Source: an uncultured Bacteroides sp. (GTDB lineage Bacteria > Bacteroidota > Bacteroidia > Bacteroidales > Bacteroidaceae). From it: a stretch of 43,003 nucleotides of DNA. Below the pieces are notes generated by a model. The model saw only the letters and a list, made by a program, of their open reading frames with translations. It was not told the DNA's origin and did no database searches. Location of the stretch: assembly GCA_900544675.1 (NCBI GenBank), contig UQVZ01000025.1:1-43003 (forward strand), written 5' to 3'. A program made the translations under genes and the position numbers. Below, piece by piece: positions 22,714 to 31,465 of the stretch. The first letter of the stretch is position 1, and each line of letters opens with the position of its first letter.

Positions 22714-23334
22714 ATGAGTGCTTTTTATGATTTGATGCCCGTGCCTTCCAAAGGCGAAGACGGGGAAGCTCCGAAACTTTATCCTAAAATGATTCCTTAC
22801 CAGACCGTTATGTTTGACGAGCTGGCAGAGAAAATCGCCAGCCATTCCGGACTGACGAAGGGGAATATCCTTGCCGTGATGGAAGAGATTGAATACTGGA
22901 CCGCCCGTCTTTTGTCGGACGGGTACCGTGTGCAGATAGGCCATATCGGCGTTGCTTCCGTCTCGCTGAAGACCGATGCGGAGGTGCACGACAAGGACGA
23001 GATACATGCCCAGTCCATCCGCTTCGGTAAGGCAAAGGTGACGGTGTCCAAACAATTCTCGAAACAATGTAGCGGCGATGTGCTGCGTGCCCCGTCGTGG
23101 AAGAAAATCAAGCAAAGCTCTTCCCGTTATTCGGAAAGCGAACGCCTGGCTTTGCTTCTTGAATACCTGGAAAGCCATGCCTACATCACCCGTACCGAAT
23201 ATGGCAACCTGACCGGGCTGTTGAAGAACAAGGCGTGGCAGGATTTGAACAAATGGGTGGGCGAGCGCCTTATCAGTGCTGAAGGGCGTGCGCCTCATCG
23301 CGTGTATGTGAAGTACAAGGGACAGGAAAGATGA
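22714..23334 (+). CDS. HU-family (HIG-type) DNA-binding protein
   Basis: The 206 residues start MSAFYDLMPVPSKGEDGEAP and have an HU-like domain at about 20-125, typical of the HU-HIG group in gut Bacteroidetes. The helices DELAEKIASHSGLTKGNILAVMEEI and the strands YRVQIGHIGVASVSLKT are seen. A C-terminal extension (about 140-206; SESERLALLLEYLESHAYITRTEYGNL then LNKWVGERLIS) looks like a winged helix. The protein probably bends DNA and binds it specifically through the second domain. The structured leader suggests control after transcription starts, possibly by its own product. Confidence 0.85.
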   Translation: MSAFYDLMPVPSKGEDGEAPKLYPKMIPYQTVMFDELAEKIASHSGLTKGNILAVMEEIEYWTARLLSDGYRVQIGHIGVASVSLKTDAEVHDKDEIHAQSIRFGKAKVTVSKQFSKQCSGDVLRAPSWKKIKQSSSRYSESERLALLLEYLESHAYITRTEYGNLTGLLKNKAWQDLNKWVGERLISAEGRAPHRVYVKYKGQER

Positions 23335-23396
23335 TTCCTCTTGGGTGTCCCGAATAAAAAAGTGGTCTAAAATTAGGATATTTAGAATGAATCTTT

Positions 23397-23404
23397 TATT
23401 TTTG
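23397..23404 (+). promoter_or_regulatory. -7 box of the phosphohexomutase gene
   Basis: TATTTTTG matches TAnnTTTG. The RNA start near 23411 supports the ATG at 23458 rather than the in-frame start at 23407. Confidence 0.55.
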
Positions 23405-23457
23405 GGGTGTTAAAAACGTATTTGTACATTACTAACTTTAATAATATTTATAACATC

Positions 23458-25200
23458 ATGGAAAACGAAGAATTGATTAAACTTTGTACAGAAAAAGCTC
23501 AGAGCTGGCTGACTCCTGCCTACGATGCAGAAACACAAGCCGAAGTAAAACAGATTCTTGAAAATCCTGACAAGAGCGCACTGATTGACGCTTTTTATAA
23601 GGACCTCGAATTTGGTACAGGCGGTTTGCGTGGCATTATGGGTGCAGGTTCCAACCGTATGAACATTTATACTGTAGGCGCCGCTACACAGGGAATGGCA
23701 AACTATCTGAACAAATGCTTTGCCGGAAAGAAAGACATTGCCGTAGTAGTAGGACACGATTGCCGCAACAACAGCCGCAAGTTTGCCGAAATTTCGGCTG
23801 ACATCTTCTCGGCAAACGGTATCAAGGTATATCTCTTCGATGACATGCGCCCCACTCCGGAAGTTTCGTTCGCCATCCGTCATTTGGGATGCCAGAGCGG
23901 TATCAATATCACGGCTTCGCACAATCCGAGAGAATACAACGGCTATAAGGCTTACTGGGAAGACGGCGCACAGGTGCTTGCTCCGCACGATAAGGGCATT
24001 ATCGACGAAGTGAACAAGGTGAAAGTGGCAGACATCAAGTTCCAGGGTAACAAAAACTTGATTCAGATTATCGGCAAGGATGTGGACGATGTTTACCTGG
24101 AAAAGGTACACGGCATCTCTATCGACCCCGAAGTCATCAAACGCCAGAAAGACCTGAAGATTGTCTATACACCGTTGCACGGAACCGGTATGATGCTGAT
24201 TCCGCAATCGTTGAAGTTGTGGGGCTTCGAAAATGTGCATTGCGTGCCCGAACAGATGGTGAAGAGCGGCGATTTCCCGACCGTAGTTTCTCCGAATCCC
24301 GAAAACGCCGAAGCGTTGACTATGGCTATCAACCTCGCCAAGAGCATTGACGCCGATATCGTAATGGCTTCCGACCCCGATGCAGACCGTGTAGGTATGG
24401 CTTGCAAGGACGACAAAGGCGAATGGGTATTGATTAACGGTAACCAGACTTGCCTTATCTTCTTGTATTACATCATCAAGAACCGCATCGCGATGGGTAA
24501 GATGAAAGGCAACGAATTTATCGTAAAGACCATCGTGACTACCGAGGTAATCCGCAAGGTGGCAGAAAAGAACCACATCAAGATGCTCGACTGCTATACC
24601 GGTTTCAAATGGATTGCCCGTGAAATCCGTCTGCGTGAAGGCAAGGAACAATACATCGGCGGCGGTGAAGAAAGCTACGGATTCCTGGCAGAAGACTTCG
24701 TGCGTGATAAAGACGCCGTATCGGCTTGCTCATTGCTGGCTGAAATCTGCGCTTGGGCTAAAGACCAGGGCAAGACTTTGTATGACATCCTGATGGAAGT
24801 TTACCTGGAATACGGCTTCTCGAAAGAAGTGACTGTAAACGTAGTAAAACCGGGTAAGAGCGGTGCCGACGAAATCAAGGCGATGATGGATAACTTCCGC
24901 GCTTGTCCTCCGAAGGAACTGGGCGGCTCTGAAGTGGTGCTGGTAAAAGACTACAAGACGCTGAAGGCTACCGACAACAAGGGCAACGTGACCGATCTGG
25001 ATATGCCGGAGACCTCGAACGTGCTTCAGTACTTTACCGCTGACGGTACGAAAGTATCGGTACGTCCGTCGGGAACAGAGCCGAAGATTAAGTTCTACAT
25101 CGAAGTGAAAGGCGAAATGGGTTGTCCGAAGTGCTATGCACGCGAAACGGCAGCCGCGCTCGAAAAAGTGGAAGCTGTAAAGAAATCGTTGAATATCTAA
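23458..25200 (+). CDS. Phosphoglucomutase/phosphomannomutase-family enzyme
   Basis: This cytosolic alpha-D-phosphohexomutase interconverts hexose 1- and 6-phosphates and so supplies precursors for nucleotide sugars. The 580-residue product starts MENEELIKLCTEKAQSW. All four family sites are present: GTGGLRG and the phosphoserine loop NITASHNPREYNGYK, the metal loop ASDPDADRVG, the sugar loop GGGEESYG, and the phosphate loop RPSGTEPKIKFY. The length fits the larger PgcA-like type. It lies near the capsule locus but has its own promoter and terminator on the other strand, so it is probably housekeeping. Confidence 0.95.
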   Translation: MENEELIKLCTEKAQSWLTPAYDAETQAEVKQILENPDKSALIDAFYKDLEFGTGGLRGIMGAGSNRMNIYTVGAATQGMANYLNKCFAGKKDIAVVVGHDCRNNSRKFAEISADIFSANGIKVYLFDDMRPTPEVSFAIRHLGCQSGINITASHNPREYNGYKAYWEDGAQVLAPHDKGIIDEVNKVKVADIKFQGNKNLIQIIGKDVDDVYLEKVHGISIDPEVIKRQKDLKIVYTPLHGTGMMLIPQSLKLWGFENVHCVPEQMVKSGDFPTVVSPNPENAEALTMAINLAKSIDADIVMASDPDADRVGMACKDDKGEWVLINGNQTCLIFLYYIIKNRIAMGKMKGNEFIVKTIVTTEVIRKVAEKNHIKMLDCYTGFKWIAREIRLREGKEQYIGGGEESYGFLAEDFVRDKDAVSACSLLAEICAWAKDQGKTLYDILMEVYLEYGFSKEVTVNVVKPGKSGADEIKAMMDNFRACPPKELGGSEVVLVKDYKTLKATDNKGNVTDLDMPETSNVLQYFTADGTKVSVRPSGTEPKIKFYIEVKGEMGCPKCYARETAAALEKVEAVKKSLNI

Positions 25201-25225
25201 TAAGCGATTGATATTTTTTCGTGAG

Positions 25226-25277
25226 AGCCAAGTCAAGGGTTTGCCGGTTGCGGCAAGCCGTTGGCTTGGCTTTTTTA
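25226..25277. terminator. Strong terminator between the mutase and the methyltransferase
   Basis: AGCCAAGTCAA pairs with TTGGCTTGGCT (one G-T), and a nested stem TTGCCG-GTTG-CGGCAA sits in the loop. A T-run follows on the + strand. It ends the + strand mutase gene and may also serve the converging - strand gene. Confidence 0.8.
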
Positions 25278-25280
25278 ATT

Positions 25281-25784
25281 TTATACTCTGAGAGTCCTTT
25301 CCAATTCCAGCAGCTTTTCCTTCCGCCAGAGTCCGCCTGCATAGCCGGTCAGGTCTCCGTTGCTGCCCGTTACCCGATGGCAGGGGATAAGGATGCTGAC
25401 GGGATTATGCCCTACGGCTCCTCCCACGGCTTGTGCAGCTAAGTGCGCCGTACCGCGCAGGGAAGCCAACCGCCGGGCTATCTCCTTGTAGGTGGTGACT
25501 TGTCCGTAAGGGATTTCCAGGAGAATCTTCCAAACCTCCAGGCGGAAAGGAGTATCGTTCAGGCTGATGTCGGGCAGCGTGCCCGGCTTTTCTCCGTTGA
25601 AATACCGTTCCAACCATTCGACGGTTTGACGGAAGACAGGCAAGTCTTTTTCCATATACGTTTCCGGCAATGTAGAACCGAAATATTTCTGTCCGTCGAA
25701 CCACAGTCCGGTCAGCGCCTTGCCATTGCTGGCAAGGGTCATTTCGCCCAGTGGCGAAAGGTATTTGGCGATATATCCTTCCAT
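25281..25784 (-). CDS. ogt: Methylated-DNA-[protein]-cysteine S-methyltransferase
   Basis: This enzyme moves the alkyl group from O6-methylguanine in DNA to its own cysteine and is used once. The product of 167 residues starts MEGYIAKYLSPLGEMTLASNG; the longer frame upstream is not protein-like and begins before the promoter. The active site reads ILIPCHRVTGSNG (PCHRV, acceptor Cys). The helix-turn-helix RLEVWKILLEIPYGQVTTYKEIA and the Asn-hinge VGHNPVSI are intact. The length fits Ogt rather than the Ada fusion. It is transcribed on its own. Confidence 0.94.
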   Translation of the reverse strand: MEGYIAKYLSPLGEMTLASNGKALTGLWFDGQKYFGSTLPETYMEKDLPVFRQTVEWLERYFNGEKPGTLPDISLNDTPFRLEVWKILLEIPYGQVTTYKEIARRLASLRGTAHLAAQAVGGAVGHNPVSILIPCHRVTGSNGDLTGYAGGLWRKEKLLELERTLRV

Positions 25785-25805
25785 CTTTAATTTATTTATG
25801 TAAGG

Positions 25806-25813
25806 CAAAAATA
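25806..25813 (-). promoter_or_regulatory. -7 box of the methyltransferase gene
   Basis: TATTTTTG on the minus strand, 21 bp before the ATG at 25784, supporting that start. Confidence 0.5.
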
Positions 25814-25847
25814 CGTTTTTCCATACAAACGGTAAAGAAAAAACGTG

Positions 25848-25855
25848 TAAATTTG
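25848..25855 (+). promoter_or_regulatory. -7 box of the arginase-like gene
   Basis: TAAATTTG matches TAnnTTTG, 34 bp before the ATG at 25890. Confidence 0.5.
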
Positions 25856-25889
25856 ACTGCCCTGAAAAGAGGGGAGAAGGAGGGTTTGT

Positions 25890-26657
25890 ATGAAAGGAAA
25901 ACTGATTGTCATGAATTTCACCCATGCGTACGAGGAAGAGCGTTTGCTGCGCAATCCGTATTTTGAATGGATTGACTGTACGCACTTGGAGGGTACGGAT
26001 TGTTATTGCGACTCGGAAGGAGAGCGGGAAGTGAAGCGTCTCATCGCTCCTTATCCGCCGGAAGGGATTCATTGGATTGACTCGGGCGACTATCATTACC
26101 TCACCAAGCTATGGACCGATAAAATCACCTGTCCGTTTTCTTTGGTCGTGTTCGACCATCATCCCGATATGCAGCCTTCGCTGTTCGATAACTTGCTGTC
26201 GTGCGGATGCTGGGTGCGTACCTTGCTCGATACCCATCCCTATCTGCAGAAAGTCTGCATTATCGGCGCGGCGGAGAAGCTGAAGAAGGAAACCGAGGGG
26301 TACGACAAGCGTCTGTTGTATTTCAGCGAGGAAACCTTATCGCATCCCGAAGCCTGGAAACTGTTTTCCGAGTTTTATCTGAACGAGCCTGTCTACCTGT
26401 CGGTAGACAAAGACATCCTGAACCCGAAGTACGCCACGACCAATTGGGATCAGGGTTCATTAGACTTGTCCCAGCTTCTTGCCCTGTTGCGTGTCATCCT
26501 TGCGCACGAGCGGATTATCGGTGTGGATATCTGCGGCGATTCACCGGATTTGTTAGGCGAGATAGGCGACCGCCTGACTTGTGAGAATATCAATGAGCAT
26601 ACCGATGAAGCCTTGTTCCGTTGCCTGATGCATTATCTGGCTAGGGACATTTACTGA
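25890..26657 (+). CDS. Arginase-fold (ureohydrolase-like) protein
   Basis: The 255-residue protein shows metal-site patterns of the arginase/deacetylase fold: FDHHPDMQ (about residues 89-96, the D-H-x-D type), SVDKDIL, and a C-terminal GVDICGD. These are the strand-end Asp and His residues that hold the dinuclear metal in arginases. The usual arginase substrate loops are not obvious, so the substrate may be another guanidino or amide compound. MKGKLIVMNFTHAY gives two possible starts; I use the first. It converges with the end of the capsule operon 26 bp away. The family call is good, the reaction unknown. Confidence 0.8.
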   Translation: MKGKLIVMNFTHAYEEERLLRNPYFEWIDCTHLEGTDCYCDSEGEREVKRLIAPYPPEGIHWIDSGDYHYLTKLWTDKITCPFSLVVFDHHPDMQPSLFDNLLSCGCWVRTLLDTHPYLQKVCIIGAAEKLKKETEGYDKRLLYFSEETLSHPEAWKLFSEFYLNEPVYLSVDKDILNPKYATTNWDQGSLDLSQLLALLRVILAHERIIGVDICGDSPDLLGEIGDRLTCENINEHTDEALFRCLMHYLARDIY

Positions 26658-26683
26658 ATATCCCTTTTGCATCGAGCTACCGG

Positions 26684-27703
26684 CTATTCCAGACAAAGAC
26701 TTTCATTGTCCTTAAACCAGTCTGCCAATGCCTCCTCAAACGTCCATTTGAACGTATAGCCCGATGCAGCCAGCTTCTTGCCGCAGATGTTTGTGGAGAT
26801 TTGCAGCTTCCTTACCCGTGCCGGGCAAATACCCATCGGACTGCCTAGGCATTGAGCCACCATGGCGGCAGGCATTATCAATGCATTGGGGATATATGGC
26901 ACCGCTTGTTTCAAACCTGTCACCCGCTTCATCGCCCGTACGATATGTTCGATGGTATAGGCAGGCTCATAGCAGCAGTTGTACAATTCTACTCCATGCT
27001 CGTGATGTTCCAGTCGGTACAACATAAACCGCACCAATTCTTTCACATAAATACAAGCCTTGATGGTGTCTTTACGTCCCGGATAAGCAAAGGTATGCTT
27101 GCGGATACCCCAATACAGACGGGTGAAGTTTCCATTCTCACCCTTACCGAACACTACGCCGGGGCGAACAATCGTCAGTTGCCTGTTATCACTGTCTTTT
27201 GCCTGCCATATCTGATGGATCTTTTCAGCTACCAACTTCGAGATTCCATAAGGTGTATTTGGCGTGGGTAGGGTAGTCTCTTCTTTCAGTTCCTCAGCTG
27301 CCCCGTATGGTGCAATCGAACTGGTAAACACCATCTTCCTGATGCCGTACTTTTCCGCAAAAGCACACACGTTCTCCGCTCCGCGGATATTCGTTTCAAA
27401 ATATTCATGGTCGGGATGTCCCGGTGTGCGGTGAACGGCAGCGAAGTTGAAGATGACATCGTCGGGAGTAATATCAATGCCCGTCAGATTAATAGGTTTT
27501 CTTACATCGCAATAAACATAGGTAGATTGCAATGTTTCCCCTTTTCGCAAGGGAGAATGATAATGCCCCTTTACGGCAGGCAACGGAGTACCCGGCTTTA
27601 CGATGTCCAGGTTATAGATGTTGGCTTCGGGATGTACTTCTTTAAGTAAGTTGGTGAGATGAGTGCCGATGAAACCGGTACCGCCGGTAATGAAATAGTT
27701 CAT
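26684..27703 (-). CDS. NAD-dependent epimerase/dehydratase, last capsule gene
   Basis: The 339-residue extended SDR shows ITGGTGFIGTHL at the N terminus (NAD-binding), VHRTPGHPDHEYFETNIRG in the usual place, SSIAPYG and catalytic YGISK. The substrate-binding half contains RPGVVFGKGENGNFTRLYW. Such enzymes epimerise or dehydrate nucleotide sugars. Which sugar is made cannot be told. It is the final gene of the minus-strand capsule operon, 14 bp after the DUF4422 gene, and converges with the arginase-like gene. Confidence 0.88.
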   Translation of the reverse strand: MNYFITGGTGFIGTHLTNLLKEVHPEANIYNLDIVKPGTPLPAVKGHYHSPLRKGETLQSTYVYCDVRKPINLTGIDITPDDVIFNFAAVHRTPGHPDHEYFETNIRGAENVCAFAEKYGIRKMVFTSSIAPYGAAEELKEETTLPTPNTPYGISKLVAEKIHQIWQAKDSDNRQLTIVRPGVVFGKGENGNFTRLYWGIRKHTFAYPGRKDTIKACIYVKELVRFMLYRLEHHEHGVELYNCCYEPAYTIEHIVRAMKRVTGLKQAVPYIPNALIMPAAMVAQCLGSPMGICPARVRKLQISTNICGKKLAASGYTFKWTFEEALADWFKDNESLCLE

Positions 27704-27717
27704 GATTAACGGTATTT

Positions 27718-28494
27718 TTAAAAACTTTGTTTGTATTTCTTTCCAAAGAATTTAGCCATGATAAATCCTATCACTTTTTTATGGAAATTCTTTTTCCCAA
27801 AATAGATATAACCTATTTCTTTATATTCAAGTTGATTTTTCATAATCCACACATCCAGCAGCCTTTCACTTACTCTGCCTATCAGTCGGGCTTGAAAAGG
27901 TTCCATCCGTTTCAAATCATAATAAGATTCAAGTTCTTGCAATATGGGAAACATCCATTGGCAGTATTCATCAAACAGTTCACGTTTCATGATGAACATG
28001 TTGAACAGATGTTCGCAACGTCTCTGCATGGCTTTATCAAAGGAAGGCAGATATTCTGGGCATAATTTGGCAATTATCTTCCGGGTATTATCAAACTGCT
28101 TTCCGTCAAAAGTATGGTCATAATGCGAATAAACCGTTTCTATATATAGCTTACGCATTTTAGGAAGAACCAAATCATATTTTCCGCAGAGCTCTTGTGC
28201 CTCCTTAGAAGTCAAAATACTGTTCCAATCATTATTCTTCCGTTTCAGACAGAAATGCCTTCGGTAATGTGCCAATCCGACATAATCGGCTTTCAAATTC
28301 TTCCACGCCCAGTATATTGCAGTCAGTTCACTGTAATAAGGGTTCTTTTCCGAGATATTTTCCCCCTCATTATCTGGCTGGTAGCCTAAATTCAAATCGG
28401 GATGCAACGCCTTCCCCACCTGTACGGGCAGGTATACGTCGTCCTTAGGCATCTCACACTGCTTGTGTGCTGCCACTAAAATCTTGATATCCAT
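27718..28494 (-). CDS. DUF4422 capsule glycosyltransferase
   Basis: The 258-residue protein starts MDIKILVAAHKQCEMP and contains YLPVQVGKA, NPYYSELTAIYWAWKNL and YVGLAHYRRHF, the diagnostic run of DUF4422 proteins. These occur almost only in capsule and exopolysaccharide clusters and are treated as glycosyltransferases. No transmembrane helix is seen, so it should act at the inner face of the cytoplasmic membrane. A 99-bp gap without a clear promoter separates it from the activase gene upstream. Confidence 0.88.
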   Translation of the reverse strand: MDIKILVAAHKQCEMPKDDVYLPVQVGKALHPDLNLGYQPDNEGENISEKNPYYSELTAIYWAWKNLKADYVGLAHYRRHFCLKRKNNDWNSILTSKEAQELCGKYDLVLPKMRKLYIETVYSHYDHTFDGKQFDNTRKIIAKLCPEYLPSFDKAMQRRCEHLFNMFIMKRELFDEYCQWMFPILQELESYYDLKRMEPFQARLIGRVSERLLDVWIMKNQLEYKEIGYIYFGKKNFHKKVIGFIMAKFFGKKYKQSF

Positions 28495-28593
28495 AATTTT
28501 AATGATAAGTTTCAGAGAAATATAAATAACAGTGAACGTACTCTTATTAATAAAAACACTGCCATTTCACAATATTGATTAAGCTAAGCAACT

Positions 28594-29466
28594 TCAGACC
28601 TTCAAATAAGAAGCCTTGATTCCTTTTTCTTCCAGCAAACTCACACATCCCTCTAACGTTTGTCTATCCAAACATGTAAAACGGTGAAAAGGACGATTTA
28701 ACTCACGATATTTATTTTCGCCCAGGTAATGATAAGACAACAGTTCAATTCTATCTATCTGATAACATTTTAATTTTTGAATAATCCTATCCAGCCTGCT
28801 CATGATTTCACCCATGATTACCATGCGATAGCTCACCCGTTCTCGGGGAACTACAGACTGGATAAACTCAAGATTTTTATCAATGGCAATTTCTATACTT
28901 GACGACTCCTTATTTACCACATAGCCATACTGAAATTTCAAGTCAATGAGCCAGTTGTCCACATAAGGCCAAACCAGCTCCAAATGTTCAAGCGGAGCAA
29001 ACACACTTGATTCAAAGACAATATGAACTCCCGCTTCTTTCAGCTTTTGTATGAGAGGGAACAAACACTCCACTTGAAATAAAGGTTCACCGCCCGAAAA
29101 CGTTACTCCGCCACCAGTTCTATAAATTGGCTCATCACGCATTAATAATGCAAATAATGTATCTGCTTCATAGTCCGTATATGTTGGCTCATAAGCATGT
29201 AGGGGACAATCTTTTTTCAAACGTTTTCCTCCTGCCAGTGCGCAATCTTTACAGATGGACGATGTGGATTTTTCTATACATATCCCTTTATCGTACAAAT
29301 AATCATCTGCATAATGGATAGTTTCCGGATTACAACACCAGGGACATTGCAGGTAACATCCTTTCAGAAACACAGTCGTTCTCACCCCCGGTCCGTCATG
29401 CACGCATAGCCGCTGTATGGCTGTTACCCTTATCTTGTCTTCATCAACCGGCATACGCTTCCGCAC
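28594..29466 (-). CDS. Glycyl-radical-enzyme activating protein (radical SAM)
   Basis: The 290-residue protein carries the radical SAM motif C37-x3-C41-x2-C44 in GCYLQCPWCC, preceded by HDGPGVRTTVFLKGC, the standard start of PFL-activase-type enzymes. Further Cys residues (CKDC, DCP; about 72-90) suggest an extra but reduced ferredoxin-like insert. GGGVTFSGGEPLFQ is the SAM-binding GGE motif. Its job is to draw the glycyl hydrogen from the partner enzyme encoded just upstream. The ORFs overlap by 23 bp (11 bp from the second ATG), so the two are translationally coupled. Confidence 0.92.
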   Translation of the reverse strand: MRKRMPVDEDKIRVTAIQRLCVHDGPGVRTTVFLKGCYLQCPWCCNPETIHYADDYLYDKGICIEKSTSSICKDCALAGGKRLKKDCPLHAYEPTYTDYEADTLFALLMRDEPIYRTGGGVTFSGGEPLFQVECLFPLIQKLKEAGVHIVFESSVFAPLEHLELVWPYVDNWLIDLKFQYGYVVNKESSSIEIAIDKNLEFIQSVVPRERVSYRMVIMGEIMSRLDRIIQKLKCYQIDRIELLSYHYLGENKYRELNRPFHRFTCLDRQTLEGCVSLLEEKGIKASYLKV

Positions 29467-31465
29467 GTTTTATCAGATTGTCCTTATATTCCTCCGGCAG
29501 GTCATTGAAATAAGCACTGAATCCCCATACACGAACCACCAAGGCAGGATATTTTTCCGGATGAGCCTTTGCATCTTTTAGGGTGGCGGCATCCATCACG
29601 TTCAATTGCAATTCGTATGTACCGCCCGTCATGGCGTTCTTCAAGATAGTCGTCAGTTTGTCCGGCATATCCGCGTATGCCTTGGGCAGGATGAAATCCA
29701 CCACATTGCCATTCATGCGGTTGCCTGAATAATCGAGAGAACCTGCAAAGTCCAGTACTTCTTGCAGATCTATTTTGGAAGAGACCGGAGAAATATGTAC
29801 GGCAAACGGGGCTCCGTCGTACCTGCCGTCAAGGGATGCTCCCACACCTTTGCTCACGATGATGTAGTGCGATGAACTGAACCCGACCTTTGCCTTGTTT
29901 CCATTCATGCCTTTAGCAGCTACCGTGTCGCTTATGAAAGTCATCAGATCACGTGTCAGCGACAAGACCTCGCTGTCCGTATTGCCAAACTTCAAGGGGT
30001 TGGCCAACAATACGTTTCTCATGTCATCATATCCTTTGAAATTTGCCTTCAAAGCAGCAGCGAAGTCATGAAGTGTGAACAACTTTTGTTCATAGACATA
30101 AGCCTTGATATTCATCAGCGCATTAATCAAGTTTGGAAAGCTCACTATCTGCACACCATGATAGGCATATGTGGCACCGCCTTGGGAGAAATCTTTATTT
30201 CTTTCCAGACAATCATCAAAGAACAGCGAGTATAGCGGCGAGCAGTCGAAGTCCACGTCCTTGATGTTTCTTAGCACCTGATTTCTCAACAACTTTTTAT
30301 ATCCCTTCATAAACTCTTCAAAACTGCCAGGCACATTACCGCTTATCACAAATTTATTCAACGAATCCACCACAGGTATATTCAGCAACGGGTTGTTTTG
30401 GTCAAACGACTTGCCGATAATCAGCGGCTCCCAGCAGGCCGATGTGCCAAAGTTCCATACGTCCTCCGGTTTATATCCGAATTCCACCATGCCTTTCATT
30501 ACCAGGTTCTCGTTGATGATTAATGGAGAGCCACATCCCGTCAGTATACAAGCGATGGCCTTTTTCCAAATCACATCAGAGGTATGGGTATTCACCCTCA
30601 ATATAAGTTTTGGATCCGGTACTTTCAGTTCTGTAAACACCTCAAGGAATATCTCCGTCAAGTCATTCTGAACGGTATTGCCATCCCTATCCACTCCACC
30701 CAGCAAGATGTACTGGCCGGTGTCGCCTATCAGTGCACGGCTTTTGGCTTTCATGTCCTTGCCAAGCGTCAGACACATTTTACGGATCAATTCCTTTCCG
30801 TTTTCACAGGTAATCAACCCATTGGCCACATCATGTCTGTAATAAGGATACAGCACCATGTCCAAACGGCCCAGTCCGCACTGCCAGTGCCCCGCCTGCC
30901 AGAACAAGGCATTATAGAACAACAGTTTTTGTATCGCTTCGTCCAGCGACGCTGGTTTGTTATCCAAGATGCGTTGCAGGTATTGCACCAATAATTTACC
31001 ACGTTCGTCTTTCCTTTCTGCAAGTTCTGTTTTCATCCGTTCTTGCAGCCATCGGATATTAGCAATCATGCCCGATTCTTTTTTGGCAAAATCCGTGTCG
31101 GCAGAAGTTTGCAGCTGAACCTCCTTACTCTTCATACTACTCTCCAATACGCCTGCATAGTTAGCCGTAACACTGGTAATCATTGTCTTGCTATGGTTTA
31201 CTACCCTTGCAACCCACGAATCATACGGATAAACATAGTAAGCCTCCTTGTCATATTGCAACAACTCATATTGCTTTTTTGACTGCTTCACAAACTCATC
31301 TGTAGCTTTTTTCCTGCTACCGCCTCTTACCAGCTTGGTGTTCAGCAATACGTCCTTGATGCTTGAGTCCGGATGTTCGCGCTTCACAATGGCATATGTC
31401 ATGAGGGAGGAAGGGATGTATTGTTTTAGGATATGCTTGTAATTAACAATTGATTTCATCTTCAT
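29444..31465 (-). CDS. Glycyl radical enzyme inside the capsule operon
   Basis: The 673-residue protein is a pyruvate-formate-lyase-like glycyl radical enzyme. Near the C terminus RVWGFSAYF (645-653) places the radical at Gly648. The active-site loop is SACWEP, with Cys344 and Glu346. The C-x-E pattern is that of eliminases such as diol dehydratases and choline lyase, not the CC of formate lyases. It is shorter than most family members (about 750-850). The ATG overlaps the stop codon of licD (ATGA), and the activase gene follows. A role in modifying a capsule substituent is inferred from this tight coupling. The substrate is unknown. Confidence 0.88.
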   Translation of the reverse strand: MKMKSIVNYKHILKQYIPSSLMTYAIVKREHPDSSIKDVLLNTKLVRGGSRKKATDEFVKQSKKQYELLQYDKEAYYVYPYDSWVARVVNHSKTMITSVTANYAGVLESSMKSKEVQLQTSADTDFAKKESGMIANIRWLQERMKTELAERKDERGKLLVQYLQRILDNKPASLDEAIQKLLFYNALFWQAGHWQCGLGRLDMVLYPYYRHDVANGLITCENGKELIRKMCLTLGKDMKAKSRALIGDTGQYILLGGVDRDGNTVQNDLTEIFLEVFTELKVPDPKLILRVNTHTSDVIWKKAIACILTGCGSPLIINENLVMKGMVEFGYKPEDVWNFGTSACWEPLIIGKSFDQNNPLLNIPVVDSLNKFVISGNVPGSFEEFMKGYKKLLRNQVLRNIKDVDFDCSPLYSLFFDDCLERNKDFSQGGATYAYHGVQIVSFPNLINALMNIKAYVYEQKLFTLHDFAAALKANFKGYDDMRNVLLANPLKFGNTDSEVLSLTRDLMTFISDTVAAKGMNGNKAKVGFSSSHYIIVSKGVGASLDGRYDGAPFAVHISPVSSKIDLQEVLDFAGSLDYSGNRMNGNVVDFILPKAYADMPDKLTTILKNAMTGGTYELQLNVMDAATLKDAKAHPEKYPALVVRVWGFSAYFNDLPEEYKDNLIKRAEAYAG

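Noticed and set aside
23410..24651. 413-codon open frame opposite the phosphohexomutase gene
   Set aside because: It is a shadow of a strongly supported gene; composition rich in Val/Phe/His and no recognisable motif or start signals.
25281..26096. Long 271-residue version of the methyltransferase
   Set aside because: The extra N terminus has no family match, starts upstream of the promoter at 25806-25813 and overlaps the arginase-like gene on the other strand; the ATG at 25784 fits the family start.
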